A stretch of DNA of 64,000 bases from Segatella hominis (GTDB lineage Bacteria; Bacteroidota; Bacteroidia; Bacteroidales; Bacteroidaceae). The translations under genes and the position numbers were made by a program. The notes under the pieces were generated by a model. That model saw only the letters and a list, made by a program, of their open reading frames with translations. It was not told the DNA's origin and did no database searches. Numbering within the stretch: position 1 is the stretch's first letter; each line of letters begins with the position of its first letter. The stretch lies in NCBI RefSeq assembly GCF_019249725.2, contig NZ_CP137559.1, positions 3,351,001 to 3,415,000 on the forward strand, given 5' to 3'. Below, one piece after another: positions 43,257 to 51,597 of the stretch.

Positions 43257-43581
43257 ATGGTACAGTTAAATCCGTTTATTATTGAAGGCGATCTTTCGCC
43301 GGAATACTTTTGCGATTGATGGAATTCTTGCCCAGCATCGCTTTGCCTATCAAGCGTTGATATACCAGTTGACAGCCAAGCAGAAGCAGGTGCTTACGGC
43401 TATCGCTTTGGAAGGAAAACCCTCTTCTCTGATGTCACAAGGGTTTTTGCAGAAGTATCATCTTGGGGCAAGCACCGTACAAGGAGCTGTCAAGACCTTA
43501 CTGGACAGAGATTTTATCACGCAAGATGATGGGGTATTTCAGTTATGCGACAAGTTTTTGGAGCTGAGTTTAAGGGGATAA
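43257..43581 (+). pseudogene. AAA ATPase remnant (N-terminus and winged-helix end only)
   Basis: From ATG 43257 the frame reads VQLNPFIIEGDLSPEYFCD and stops at 43317; this is the usual start of another Bacteroidota AAA ATPase family (NPF...G.....YFCDR). In the next frame, 43321-43581 encodes the usual C-terminus: LTAKQKQVLTAIALEG, QKYHLGASTVQGAVKTLL and FQLCDKFLELSLRG. About 250 central codons with both Walker motifs are missing. A promoter box GTATCTTTGC stands at 43201-43210. Confidence 0.75.
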
Positions 43582-43606
43582 AAAAGGAAGCAAATGTATG
43601 AATTTT

Positions 43607-43721
43607 AACGATGCGTTTTATAGAGGTCTAACGATGCGCTTTATTAGGTGTTAATGATGCGCTTTATTAGGTGCTAATGATGCGCATCGTTAAGGTGCAA
43701 TGATGCGCATCGTTAAGTTAG
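43607..43721. repeat. Tandem 23-bp palindrome array D
   Basis: Five units start at 43607, 43630, 43653, 43676 and 43699, exactly 23 bp apart. Each begins AAYGATGCGC; the last two are AATGAT-GCGC-ATCGTT stem-loops, earlier ones have TTTATT or TTTATA in the right arm. The 7-bp linkers are variants of AGGTGCT. Confidence 0.85.
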
Positions 43722-43815
43722 GTCGATTTTTAACAAGTTATATTCTTGAAAATCAGGTAATTTGAAGAATAAAACGGAAACTTACATCCGTATGGATGTT
43801 TGAGAAAAAATAGAC

Positions 43816-43853
43816 AAAGGCGGTGCTCCGAGTGAAATCGGAACACCGCCTTT
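43816..43853. terminator. Bidirectional terminator before murF 3' end
   Basis: AAAGGCGGTG and TCCGA pair with TCGGA and CACCGCCTTT around a GTGAAA loop; U-rich tails exist on both strands. The rest of 43722-43969 shows no gene. Confidence 0.75.
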
Positions 43854-43969
43854 ATTCTTGGGGCTTACCCCACTTTCATTTTTCCCTGCCCAAGGAAAAA
43901 AAATCTCCTTGCCCACGTAGAAATTATGCTTTGGGCAGAAAATAATTTTTGGGGGCGTATTCTAAATCC

Positions 43970-45271
43970 TTATAATAATTCTGGAAGCTGAAATAACTTG
44001 ACACTATTGCTTCCCTTGATGAGAATGTAATGGTCGTGAGGCTGTGCTTCCTTGATGGCAGCCTTTACCTCTTCTACATCATGGAACTTGCGGTAACTGC
44101 AAGGGATATCCTTGAACTCATCGCCTACCAGCCAGACATTCTCCAAGCCGGCAGCCTGCAGTTGGTCAACTACCTTCTGATGTTCCTCGTGACTTACTTC
44201 TCCAAGCTCGCCCATCTGACCTAAGATAGCCATCTTCTGGGGTACATCCATCACGCGGAAATTCTCGATGGCGGCTGCCATGCTCGATGGGTTGGCATTG
44301 TAGGCATCTACCACCAGCTTGTTGTGTGCCGTCTCTTCCAACTGTGAACGGTTGTTGCTTGGAATGTAATTCTCCAAAGCGTGGTCTATCTGCTGAGGCT
44401 TCACATCGAAATGAAGACCGATGGTGATGGCGGCAAGCATGTTGTCGATATTGTAAGAGCCGATGAGATGAGTCTGAACCTCATGCCAGTCGCAACTCTC
44501 GGTGCGCCAGCGGAACTTCAGGAAAGGAGCGCAGGAGATAACCTCTCCCCAAACATCACAGTTCTCATCTTTGCCGTAGGTGATGAGGCGGTTGATATTA
44601 CGCTGGTCTGCCATCTGCATCAGATGCTCGTTGTCGGCATTGATGAATACCAAAGCATCGTTGGCTGCAAGGAAATCGTAAAGTTCGCCCTTGGTCTTCT
44701 TTACTCCCTCAAAACTGCCGAAACCTTGCAGGTGGGCACGCCCCACATTGGTAATCATGCCGCAGGTAGGTTCCACGTAATCCACGAGTTTCTGGATGTC
44801 GCCAGGATGGGAGGCACCCATTTCTACAACTGCAATCTCATTTTCTGGAGTGAGGCGGAAGAGCGTCTTAGGAACACCGACATCATTATTGAAATTGCCC
44901 TGTGTAAACATCACGTTGTATTTCTCATCGAGCACGGCAGAAACCAATTCCTTGGTTGTGGTCTTGCCGTTGGTGCCGGTGATACCTATAACAGGAATGT
45001 CGAAGTGGCGACGATGTTCACGGGCGAGTTCCTTGAAGGTGGTGAGGCAATCTTCTACGAGGATATAGCGCTCATCGCCCTCCTTGGCATACTCCTTTTC
45101 ATCAATAATCACATAGGCACAGCCTTTCTCCAAAGCCATGTCGGCAAACTTGTTGCCATCAAACGATGCGCCCTTCAAAGCCAGGAAGATGCTGCCCTCT
45201 GGACAGTCGCGGCTATCGGTGGTAATCACCGGGTGCGCTTGGTAAATCTGATAGAGTTCTGAAATTTCCAT
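43970..45271 (-). CDS. murF: UDP-N-acetylmuramoyl-tripeptide--D-alanyl-D-alanine ligase
   Basis: A 433-residue Mur ligase adding D-Ala-D-Ala to the UDP-MurNAc-tripeptide, the last cytoplasmic precursor step of peptidoglycan. Seen: N-terminal substrate domain with TTDSRDCPEGSIFLALKG, P-loop ITGTNGKTTTKEL (about residue 100), NVGRAHLQGFG, the carbamoyl-lysine-type KKTKGEL, NRSQLEE and DAYNANPSSM. Length is usual. It is divergent from folP with both promoters in the 122-bp gap; ddl, which makes its D-Ala-D-Ala substrate, lies at 57.1 kb. Confidence 0.95.
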   Translation of the reverse strand: MEISELYQIYQAHPVITTDSRDCPEGSIFLALKGASFDGNKFADMALEKGCAYVIIDEKEYAKEGDERYILVEDCLTTFKELAREHRRHFDIPVIGITGTNGKTTTKELVSAVLDEKYNVMFTQGNFNNDVGVPKTLFRLTPENEIAVVEMGASHPGDIQKLVDYVEPTCGMITNVGRAHLQGFGSFEGVKKTKGELYDFLAANDALVFINADNEHLMQMADQRNINRLITYGKDENCDVWGEVISCAPFLKFRWRTESCDWHEVQTHLIGSYNIDNMLAAITIGLHFDVKPQQIDHALENYIPSNNRSQLEETAHNKLVVDAYNANPSSMAAAIENFRVMDVPQKMAILGQMGELGEVSHEEHQKVVDQLQAAGLENVWLVGDEFKDIPCSYRKFHDVEEVKAAIKEAQPHDHYILIKGSNSVKLFQLPELL

Positions 45272-45295
45272 AGTCTATAACTATTGTTTTGAGTG

Positions 45296-45303
45296 CAAAA
45301 GTA
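45296..45303 (-). promoter_or_regulatory. murF -7 box
   Basis: TACTTTTG on the minus strand, 24 bp before the murF ATG. Confidence 0.5.
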
Positions 45304-45367
45304 CTTTAAATCGTGGAAATATCAAACAATTTTCTTAAAAAAAGCGAGTTATCTCGAATATTCTTTC

Positions 45368-45376
45368 TATTTTTGC
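45368..45376 (+). promoter_or_regulatory. folP -7 box
   Basis: TATTTTTGC, 17 bp before the folP ATG. Confidence 0.5.
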
Positions 45377-45393
45377 AAGAAAATAGTTGATAA

Positions 45394-46236
45394 ATGGAAT
45401 ATACAATCAATATAAAGGGACGATTGATGAATCTGAATACTCCTCAGGTGATGGGTATTCTAAATGTAACACCCGACAGTTTTTACTCTGGTAGTAGAAA
45501 ACAGACTGAGGAGGAAATTGCCAACAGAGCCAACCAAATTATTGCTGAAGGTGGAAGCATCATCGATATCGGGGCTTTCTCTACCCGTCCGGGTGCTGAT
45601 GAAGTTTCGGAAGAGGAGGAGGGAAGACGACTGAAGTTCGCTCTCGACATCGTTCGCAGGGAGCAACCGGATGCTGCCGTCTCCGTAGATACTTATCGCC
45701 CAACCTTGGCACGCAAGTGTATAGAAGAGTGGGGGGCTGATATCATTAATGATGTATCGGAAGGTGGTATCACGGGCATTGTCAATGTTCCACTTGAGCA
45801 GCGTCATGAGGAATATCCGGAGATGTTCCAGTTGGTTGGTGAACTGAAGGTACCTTATATATTAATGTCTGTGCAGCCTACACTTGCCGGAATGATGAAG
45901 GGCTTTGCCAAGGAAGTGCAGCAATTGCGTGATCTTGGTGCCAAGGATATCATTCTGGATCCGGGGTTCTGTTTCGGCAAGAATCTCATTCAGAATTATC
46001 AGATATACAATGAGATGGAAAAGCTGAATGTGCTGGAACTTCCTGTGCTTGTGGGTATCTCCCGTAAGAGCATGATCTATAAGCTGTTGGGTGGTGATGC
46101 TACCACTTCTCTCAATGGCACTTCGGTGCTTGATACCATTGCTCTGATGAAGGGTGCCAAGATACTGCGTGTCCATGATGTGAAGGAGGCTGTCGAGGCT
46201 GTAAGGATTGTAGATGCCATGATGGATAAAGATTAA
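45394..46236 (+). CDS. folP: Dihydropteroate synthase
   Basis: A 280-residue TIM-barrel enzyme joining p-aminobenzoate and dihydropterin diphosphate in folate synthesis; the sulfonamide target. Seen: MGILNVTPDSFYSG (pterin loop), GGSIIDIGAFSTRPGA, VSVDTYRPTLA, DIINDVSEG, DIILDPGFCFGK, VGISRKSMIY and a final RVHDVKEAVEA, all in family order. cdaA starts 6 bp after its stop, so the two are co-transcribed. Confidence 0.96.
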   Translation: MEYTINIKGRLMNLNTPQVMGILNVTPDSFYSGSRKQTEEEIANRANQIIAEGGSIIDIGAFSTRPGADEVSEEEEGRRLKFALDIVRREQPDAAVSVDTYRPTLARKCIEEWGADIINDVSEGGITGIVNVPLEQRHEEYPEMFQLVGELKVPYILMSVQPTLAGMMKGFAKEVQQLRDLGAKDIILDPGFCFGKNLIQNYQIYNEMEKLNVLELPVLVGISRKSMIYKLLGGDATTSLNGTSVLDTIALMKGAKILRVHDVKEAVEAVRIVDAMMDKD

Positions 46237-46242
46237 GTTGAA

Positions 46243-47013
46243 ATGATAGAATTCGGTATAAAAGATGCTTTAGACATCCTGCTGGTAGCTTCACTGCTAT
46301 TCTATGTCTATCGCTTGATGAAGGAGTCCCGCTCCCTCAACATATTTGTGGGCATCATGCTCTTTGTGCTTATCTGGCTTTTTGTGAGTCAGGTGTTGGA
46401 AATGCGTCTCCTGGGTTCGATCTTGGATAAGTTGGTGAGCGTGGGAGTCATTGCGCTGATTGTTATCTTCCAGGAAGATATCCGCCGTTTCCTTTATGAG
46501 ATAGGTTCGCAGAAGGGGATGAGGCGATTGGTGCGCTTCTTCCATTCCAACAAGGATAGTCAGCGGGAGGCGGATAAGGAAACCATCATGCCTATCGTGA
46601 TGGCCTGTATGAGCATGGCAAAGAAATATGTGGGCGCCCTGATCGTTATCGAGCGGGGAGTTCCGCTGAAGGATATCATGGATACGGGAGAGGAGATAGA
46701 TGCTAAGATTAACCAGCGGTTGATAGAGAACATCTTCTTCAAAAACTCGCCTTTGCATGATGGCGCGATGGTGGTAAGCAACAAGCGAATCATGTCGGCT
46801 GGTTGTATTCTCCCTGTGAGTCATAATCTGGATATTCCTAAAGAATTAGGTCTCCGTCACCGTGCAGCCTTGGGTATTTCGCAGAGTAGTGATGCCATTG
46901 CCGTCATCGTATCGGAAGAGACGGGAAGAATTAGTGTGGCTATCAAGGGTGAGTTTAAACTGAGACTTTCTGCAGAGGAGTTGGAGAGTATATTGACGCA
47001 GGAAATTATTTAA
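46243..47013 (+). CDS. cdaA: Membrane diadenylate cyclase
   Basis: A 256-residue protein with three N-terminal membrane spans (about 8-75) and a DAC domain making c-di-AMP from two ATP. Seen: the catalytic DGA in SPLHDGAMVV (about residue 171) and RHR in GLRHRAALGISQ (about 204), with the later VSEETGRISVA. c-di-AMP governs potassium/osmotic balance and wall metabolism. The folP-cdaA pairing is common in Bacteroidota. A long perfect hairpin follows the stop codon. Confidence 0.94.
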   Translation: MIEFGIKDALDILLVASLLFYVYRLMKESRSLNIFVGIMLFVLIWLFVSQVLEMRLLGSILDKLVSVGVIALIVIFQEDIRRFLYEIGSQKGMRRLVRFFHSNKDSQREADKETIMPIVMACMSMAKKYVGALIVIERGVPLKDIMDTGEEIDAKINQRLIENIFFKNSPLHDGAMVVSNKRIMSAGCILPVSHNLDIPKELGLRHRAALGISQSSDAIAVIVSEETGRISVAIKGEFKLRLSAEELESILTQEII

Positions 47014-47095
47014 GTGAAGAACGAAGAGTGAAGAGTGAAGAATTCATATGCCTTCACTCTTGAATTCTTCACTCTTCACTCTTCGTTCTTCACTT
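47012..47095. repeat. Perfect 35-bp inverted repeat of GTGAAGA-type words
   Basis: 47012-47046 is the exact reverse complement of 47061-47095, with a 14-nt loop. The arms consist of AGTGAAGAACGAAGAGTGAA followed by GAGTGAAGAATTCA, the same words seen once-stranded at 32793, 51598 and 55833. It starts at the cdaA stop codon and can act as its terminator. Confidence 0.85.
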
Positions 47096-47185
47096 TTCTT
47101 GCTCCGTAAACCTTTACAAATAGTAATATCTCTGATTTTAGCTTTTTTTACACAATAATATTTAGCTTATATCAAACTTTTTATG

Positions 47186-47194
47186 TACTTTTGC
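47186..47194 (+). promoter_or_regulatory. pta-ackA promoter -7 box
   Basis: TACTTTTGC, about 104 bp before the pta ATG, giving a leader of about 100 nt. Confidence 0.55.
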
Positions 47195-47297
47195 AAAGTC
47201 GATGTGGCAAACAAACGGGTTTATGCCTGAATGTGATGCCTCATCTAGGACAAATCTACTTAGCAAATAACAAAAATTAAATAAATAAAAAAATAAA

Positions 47298-48344
47298 ATG
47301 GATTTATTACAGCAAATTGTAGCTCGCGCTAAAGCTGATAAGCAGCGCATCGTGCTCCCTGAAGCAGAAGAGGAGCGTACATTGAAAGCAGCCGATAAAG
47401 TTTTGGCTGATGGTCTCGCAGACATCATCCTCATCGGTAACCCTGCCAATATTAAGAATCTCGCAGCACAGTGGGGTCTTAACAACATCGACAAGGCTAC
47501 TATCGTTGATCCACAAAACAACCCTAAGACTGAGGAATATGCTGAGAAGCTCGCTGAACTTCGTAAGAAGAAGGGCATGACAGTAGAGCTGGCTCGTGAA
47601 CTTGTAACTAAGAACAACCTCTACCTCGGTTGTATGATTATCAAGACTGAGGGTGCTGATGGTCAGATCTCAGGTGCATTGAGCACAACTGGTGATACGC
47701 TCCGTCCAGCTCTTCAGATTATCAAGTGTACTCCAGGTATCACTTGCGTAAGTGGTGCTATGTTGCTCATCTCTGATCAAAAGCAGTATGGTCAGGATGG
47801 CGTAGTGGTAATGGGTGACGTTGCTGTAACTCCAAACCCTACAGCAGACCAGCTTGCTCAGATTGCCTATACTACAGCTCATACAGCTCAGTCAGTAGCA
47901 GGTATTAAGGATCCTCAGATTGCTATGTTGAGCTTCTCTACAAAGGGTAGTGCTAAGGATGCTATCAACAAGGAGACTGGTAAGAGCGTATATATCATCG
48001 ACAAGGTGACAGACGCAGTAGCAATCGCTAAGGAGAAGTTCCCAGAGCTTCATCTTGATGGTGAGCTTCAGGCCGATGCAGCTCTTGTTCCTGAGGTAGC
48101 TGCCAAGAAGGCTCCAGGTTCTGATGTAGCTGGTAAGGCTAATGTATTGGTAGTTCCTAACCTTGAGGTGGGTAACATCGGTTACAAGCTCGTTCAGCGT
48201 TTGGGTGGTGCCATCGCTATCGGCCCTATCCTTCAGGGTATCGCTCGTCCTGTAAACGACCTCTCTCGTGGTTGCTCTGTAGATGATATCTACTACATGG
48301 TAGCTATCACCGCTTGCCAGGCACAGGATGCTAAGAAGGCGTAA
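47298..48344 (+). CDS. pta: Phosphate acetyltransferase
   Basis: A 348-residue short-form Pta converting acetyl-CoA and phosphate to acetyl phosphate. Seen: IVLPEAEEERTLKAADKVL, GCMIIKTEGADGQISGALSTT (in two parts: GCMIIKTEGADG and ISGALSTTGDT), MGDVAVTPNPTADQLAQIA, and the C-terminal NVLVVPNLEVGNIGYKLVQR (20 residues) and IGPILQGIARPVNDLSRG. Length matches the class without N-terminal regulatory domains. With AckA 40 bp downstream it forms the acetate-producing, ATP-yielding branch of fermentation. Confidence 0.96.
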   Translation: MDLLQQIVARAKADKQRIVLPEAEEERTLKAADKVLADGLADIILIGNPANIKNLAAQWGLNNIDKATIVDPQNNPKTEEYAEKLAELRKKKGMTVELARELVTKNNLYLGCMIIKTEGADGQISGALSTTGDTLRPALQIIKCTPGITCVSGAMLLISDQKQYGQDGVVVMGDVAVTPNPTADQLAQIAYTTAHTAQSVAGIKDPQIAMLSFSTKGSAKDAINKETGKSVYIIDKVTDAVAIAKEKFPELHLDGELQADAALVPEVAAKKAPGSDVAGKANVLVVPNLEVGNIGYKLVQRLGGAIAIGPILQGIARPVNDLSRGCSVDDIYYMVAITACQAQDAKKA

Positions 48345-48384
48345 ACTAACTTTATTCAATCAATAACATTACAAAATTAACATT

Positions 48385-49587
48385 ATGAAAGTATTGGTTC
48401 TGAACTGTGGTAGTTCATCTATCAAGTACAAGTTATATAATATGGACGATGAGTCTGTATTGGCACAGGGTGGTGTAGAGCGTATCGGTCTTGATAACGC
48501 ATTCATCAAGGTGAAATTGCCTAATGGTGAGAAGAAGCAGATTATGCACGATATGCCTGACCACAAGGAAGGTGTGAACTTCGTGTTCAAGTGCTTGCTC
48601 GACCCAGAAATCGGCGCTATCAAGGACTTGAAGGAAATCGACGCTGTAGGACACCGTGTCGTACAGGGTGGTGATAAGTTCAAGGAGAGCGTTATTGTTG
48701 ATCAGAGCGTTGAGGATGGTATCGAGGAACTTTGCGACCTTGCTCCAGTTCACAACGCTGGCCACCTGAAGGGTATCCGTGCCGTTGACTCTTTGATGCC
48801 AGGCACTCCTCAGGTTTGTGTATTCGACAACGCATTCCACAGCACAATGCCAGACTACGCTTACCTCTATGCAATTCCTTATGAGTTGTATGAGAAGTAT
48901 CATGTACGCCGTTATGGTTTCCACGGAACATCTCACCGCTATGTTTCTAAGCGTGTTTGTGAGATTCTCGGTCTCGACCAGAACAACTCTAAGATCATCA
49001 CTTGCCACATCGGTAACGGTGGCTCTGTAGCTGCTGTATTGAATGGTAAGGTATTGGATACTTCAATGGGCTTGACTCCATTGGCTGGTTTGATGATGGG
49101 TTCACGTTGTGGTGACATCGATGCTTCTGCTGTTACTTATCTGATGGAGAAGTTGAACATGAAGCCACAGGAGATGGCTGACTTCCTGAACAAAAAGAGT
49201 GGTGTGCTCGGTATTACAGGTATTTCTTCTGATATGCGCGACATCGAGAACGCTGCCAACGAGGGTAACGAGAAGGCTCAGCTGGCTCTCCGCATGTACG
49301 AGTATCGCATCAAGAAGTATATCGGTGCTTACACAGCAGCTATGGGTGGCGTTGACGCTATCGTATTTACAGCTGGTGTTGGTGAGAACCAGACCGACCT
49401 TCGCGAGGAAGCTTGCAAGAACCTGGAGTATCTTGGCATCAAGATCAATAAGGAGGTTAACGACAAGGTTCGTGGTGAGGAAGCTATCATCTCTACTGAC
49501 GACAGTAAGGTGAAGGTAGTTGTAGTTCCTACAGACGAGGAAATCGTTATTGCTCGCGATACTATGGATTTGGTTGCTAATAAGTAA
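48385..49587 (+). CDS. ackA: Acetate kinase
   Basis: A 400-residue enzyme transferring phosphate from acetyl phosphate to ADP, giving acetate and ATP. Seen: VLNCGSSSIKYKL at the N-terminus, GHRVVQGGDKF (about 92), the active-site region YGFHGTSHRYVSKR (about 175), CHIGNGGSVAAV (about 207), TPLAGLMMGSRCGDIDAS and FTAGVGENQ (about 330). Complete. Operon with pta; a terminator follows. Confidence 0.97.
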   Translation: MKVLVLNCGSSSIKYKLYNMDDESVLAQGGVERIGLDNAFIKVKLPNGEKKQIMHDMPDHKEGVNFVFKCLLDPEIGAIKDLKEIDAVGHRVVQGGDKFKESVIVDQSVEDGIEELCDLAPVHNAGHLKGIRAVDSLMPGTPQVCVFDNAFHSTMPDYAYLYAIPYELYEKYHVRRYGFHGTSHRYVSKRVCEILGLDQNNSKIITCHIGNGGSVAAVLNGKVLDTSMGLTPLAGLMMGSRCGDIDASAVTYLMEKLNMKPQEMADFLNKKSGVLGITGISSDMRDIENAANEGNEKAQLALRMYEYRIKKYIGAYTAAMGGVDAIVFTAGVGENQTDLREEACKNLEYLGIKINKEVNDKVRGEEAIISTDDSKVKVVVVPTDEEIVIARDTMDLVANK

Positions 49588-49602
49588 TCATCCTATATAT
49601 AA

Positions 49603-49650
49603 TAAGGTGAAGCTTTTCTGCAACGATAGAAATGCTTCACCTTAATTCTT
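49603..49650 (+). terminator. Terminator after ackA
   Basis: TAAGGTGAAGC (49603-49613) pairs with GCTTCACCTTA (49634-49644), with partial inner pairing, then ATTCTTTT. Confidence 0.75.
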
Positions 49651-49738
49651 TTACTATAACACTTAGGCTTTGTCTTTGTGAAACAAGCCATACTCATCAG
49701 CTATATTATTACTAGGTATTAATCTCAATGATAAAAAG

Positions 49739-50785
49739 ATGAAAACAAAGATTGTAACTTTCGGAGAAATTTTGCTTAGAATTTCTAAGCCTGGTTATCA
49801 ACGTTTATTCCAGGGCCGTCGCATGGAAGGCAATTATGGAGGCAGTGAGGCGAATGTCGCTATCTCTCTGGCTTATTTGGGAAACAACGTAGAATATGTC
49901 ACCCGTGTGCCTTATGGTGAAATGGGAGAAGCTGCGCTGATGCATCTCCGAGAGTATGGTCTGAATGTTTCGCATGTGGTACGTGGCGGAGAACGTCTGG
50001 GTACTTATTATTTTGAGGAAGCCGTGGCGATGCGTAATTCCCGCGTGATTTATGACCGCAAGAATTCTTCTTTTTATTCATTGAAAAGGAATATGGTGAA
50101 ATGGGATAAGGTCTTGGCTGATGCGGCTGTATTCCATTGCTCAGGTATTACTTGTGCCATCAGCCGTGATGCGATGGAATCTACCATGGATGCCATCAAA
50201 TTGGCGGTATCGGATGGCTTGACCATTGTCTGCGATATCAACTACCGTAAGAATCTTTGGGGATACGGATTGGAACCTCATGATGTGCTCTTCCAGATGA
50301 TGCAATACAGCGATATTATCTTTGGCGACCAAAATGAGTGGGAGGTTGCCAGCGGTGTACCTCATATTCCTTTTGAGGCTCTGGATGAAAACTATGAGAT
50401 AGATAAGGAGGCTTATCTGGAGTATTTCCGCAAGATGCACAAACTCTTCCCTAAGTGTAAGAAAATGGTGATGGCAGTACGCAATCAGATTGCCAGCAGT
50501 CATCATACCCTGAGTGGTTTGCTTTACGATTCTCAGGAAGACAAACTCTATTCTACCAGAATCTACGATATTCAGCCTATCATTGACCCGATGGGTGTAG
50601 GAGATGCTTTTGTGGCTGCCTATATACATGCTCATCAGAAATGGGGCGATGAAAATCAATATTGTCTGGACTTCTCCTTGTCGGCAAGTGCCATCAAGAA
50701 TACCATTCCAGGTGACCAGAATCTGGTGTCGGAAGAGGAGATTATCCATAATATGACTTCTTCAGGAGGAAGAATACAGCGATAA
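49739..50785 (+). CDS. kdgK: 2-keto-3-deoxygluconate kinase (PfkB family)
   Basis: A 348-residue PfkB-family sugar kinase, most like KDG kinases that phosphorylate 2-dehydro-3-deoxygluconate from pectin or uronate breakdown. Seen: TFGEILLRISKPGYQRLFQ, YGGSEANVAISLAYLG, GTYYFEEAVAMRNSRVIYDR, DINYRKNLW and the catalytic DPMGVGDAFVAA (usually GAGD; here GVGD keeps the aspartate). A link to the pectate lyases in this window is plausible, as both serve uronate use. Its TAA lies within a terminator stem shared with the convergent lpxH. Confidence 0.8.
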   Translation: MKTKIVTFGEILLRISKPGYQRLFQGRRMEGNYGGSEANVAISLAYLGNNVEYVTRVPYGEMGEAALMHLREYGLNVSHVVRGGERLGTYYFEEAVAMRNSRVIYDRKNSSFYSLKRNMVKWDKVLADAAVFHCSGITCAISRDAMESTMDAIKLAVSDGLTIVCDINYRKNLWGYGLEPHDVLFQMMQYSDIIFGDQNEWEVASGVPHIPFEALDENYEIDKEAYLEYFRKMHKLFPKCKKMVMAVRNQIASSHHTLSGLLYDSQEDKLYSTRIYDIQPIIDPMGVGDAFVAAYIHAHQKWGDENQYCLDFSLSASAIKNTIPGDQNLVSEEEIIHNMTSSGGRIQR

Positions 50786-50824
50786 CAATAAAGGGCAGCT
50801 TCATTGGCTGCCCTTTATTGTTAT
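50782..50824. terminator. Bidirectional terminator containing both stop codons
   Basis: Perfect 18-bp stem (50782-50799 with 50807-50824), 7-nt loop. The left arm includes the kdgK TAA (50783-50785), the right arm the lpxH TAA (50821-50823, minus strand). Confidence 0.85.
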
Positions 50825-51585
50825 GGTTGGCTTTCGCCTTCCACGTATTCTTCCATAAACATGTGTTCTCCATCGAATACGGCATAAGTAAACTGCCAGA
50901 TCCAATCTCCTAAAATCATCATGCGGGTTTTCTTGCTGAGCATGAGATCCAGTTCGATGTGGCGATGGCCAAACATGAAGTAGTCGATGTTCTTGTGCCC
51001 TTGCATATACTGTTTGGCAAAACGGACGAGGAATTCCTTCTTTTCGCCCATGTATGGTTCTTCTTTTCCATCAGTCCGTTTAAGTCTGCTATGCTTTGCC
51101 CAGTTCAGTCCCAATGCCATTCCCCATCGTGGATGGATGGCATTCAGCAGGCGTTGGCAGGTAGGGTTGTGGAACATGGATTTCAATAATTTGAACTTCT
51201 TGTCCGGATCTCCAAGTCCGTCACCATGAGCCAGGAAAAATACCTTGTCGTAAATTTCTACGGTCTGAGGTTTGTAATGCACGATGACCCCACATTCCTG
51301 CTCCAGATAGCCGTATGTCCAGAGGTCATGATTGCCCGTGAAGAAATGTACTTCCACTCCCATATCGGTCAACTCAGAGAGTTTTCCCAAAAAGCGGGTG
51401 TACCCTTTGGGTACCACATATTTGTATTCGTTCCAGAAGTCAAACATATCGCCTAAAAGATATATGGCAGAGGCTTTTGTCTTGATGCTGTCCAGAAAGC
51501 GTACCAGACGGCGTTCCTGCATGCGGGCATGCGGTATGGCTAACGAACCCAGATGTGCATCTGAAAGGAAATATACATTTTTCAT
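50821..51585 (-). CDS. lpxH: UDP-2,3-diacylglucosamine diphosphatase
   Basis: A 254-residue calcineurin-like phosphoesterase releasing lipid X and UMP from UDP-2,3-diacylglucosamine in lipid A synthesis. Seen metal motifs in order: SDAHLGS, LLGDMFDFWNEY, FFTGNHDLWTY, FLAHGDGLGDPD and MFGHRHIEL. The assignment to LpxH over other phosphoesterases rests on size and motif spacing. Peripheral inner-membrane enzyme. Confidence 0.85.
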   Translation of the reverse strand: MKNVYFLSDAHLGSLAIPHARMQERRLVRFLDSIKTKASAIYLLGDMFDFWNEYKYVVPKGYTRFLGKLSELTDMGVEVHFFTGNHDLWTYGYLEQECGVIVHYKPQTVEIYDKVFFLAHGDGLGDPDKKFKLLKSMFHNPTCQRLLNAIHPRWGMALGLNWAKHSRLKRTDGKEEPYMGEKKEFLVRFAKQYMQGHKNIDYFMFGHRHIELDLMLSKKTRMMILGDWIWQFTYAVFDGEHMFMEEYVEGESQP

Positions 51586-51597
51586 AAGCGAAACTTT

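Noticed and set aside
43607-43721. CRISPR array
   Set aside because: The 23-bp units are contiguous with only 7 bp between palindromes; there are no unique spacers of 30 bp or so and no cas genes. The same holds for the other periodic arrays.
44381-45262. Long frame antisense to murF
   Set aside because: No family pattern and fully overlapped by a well-supported murF.
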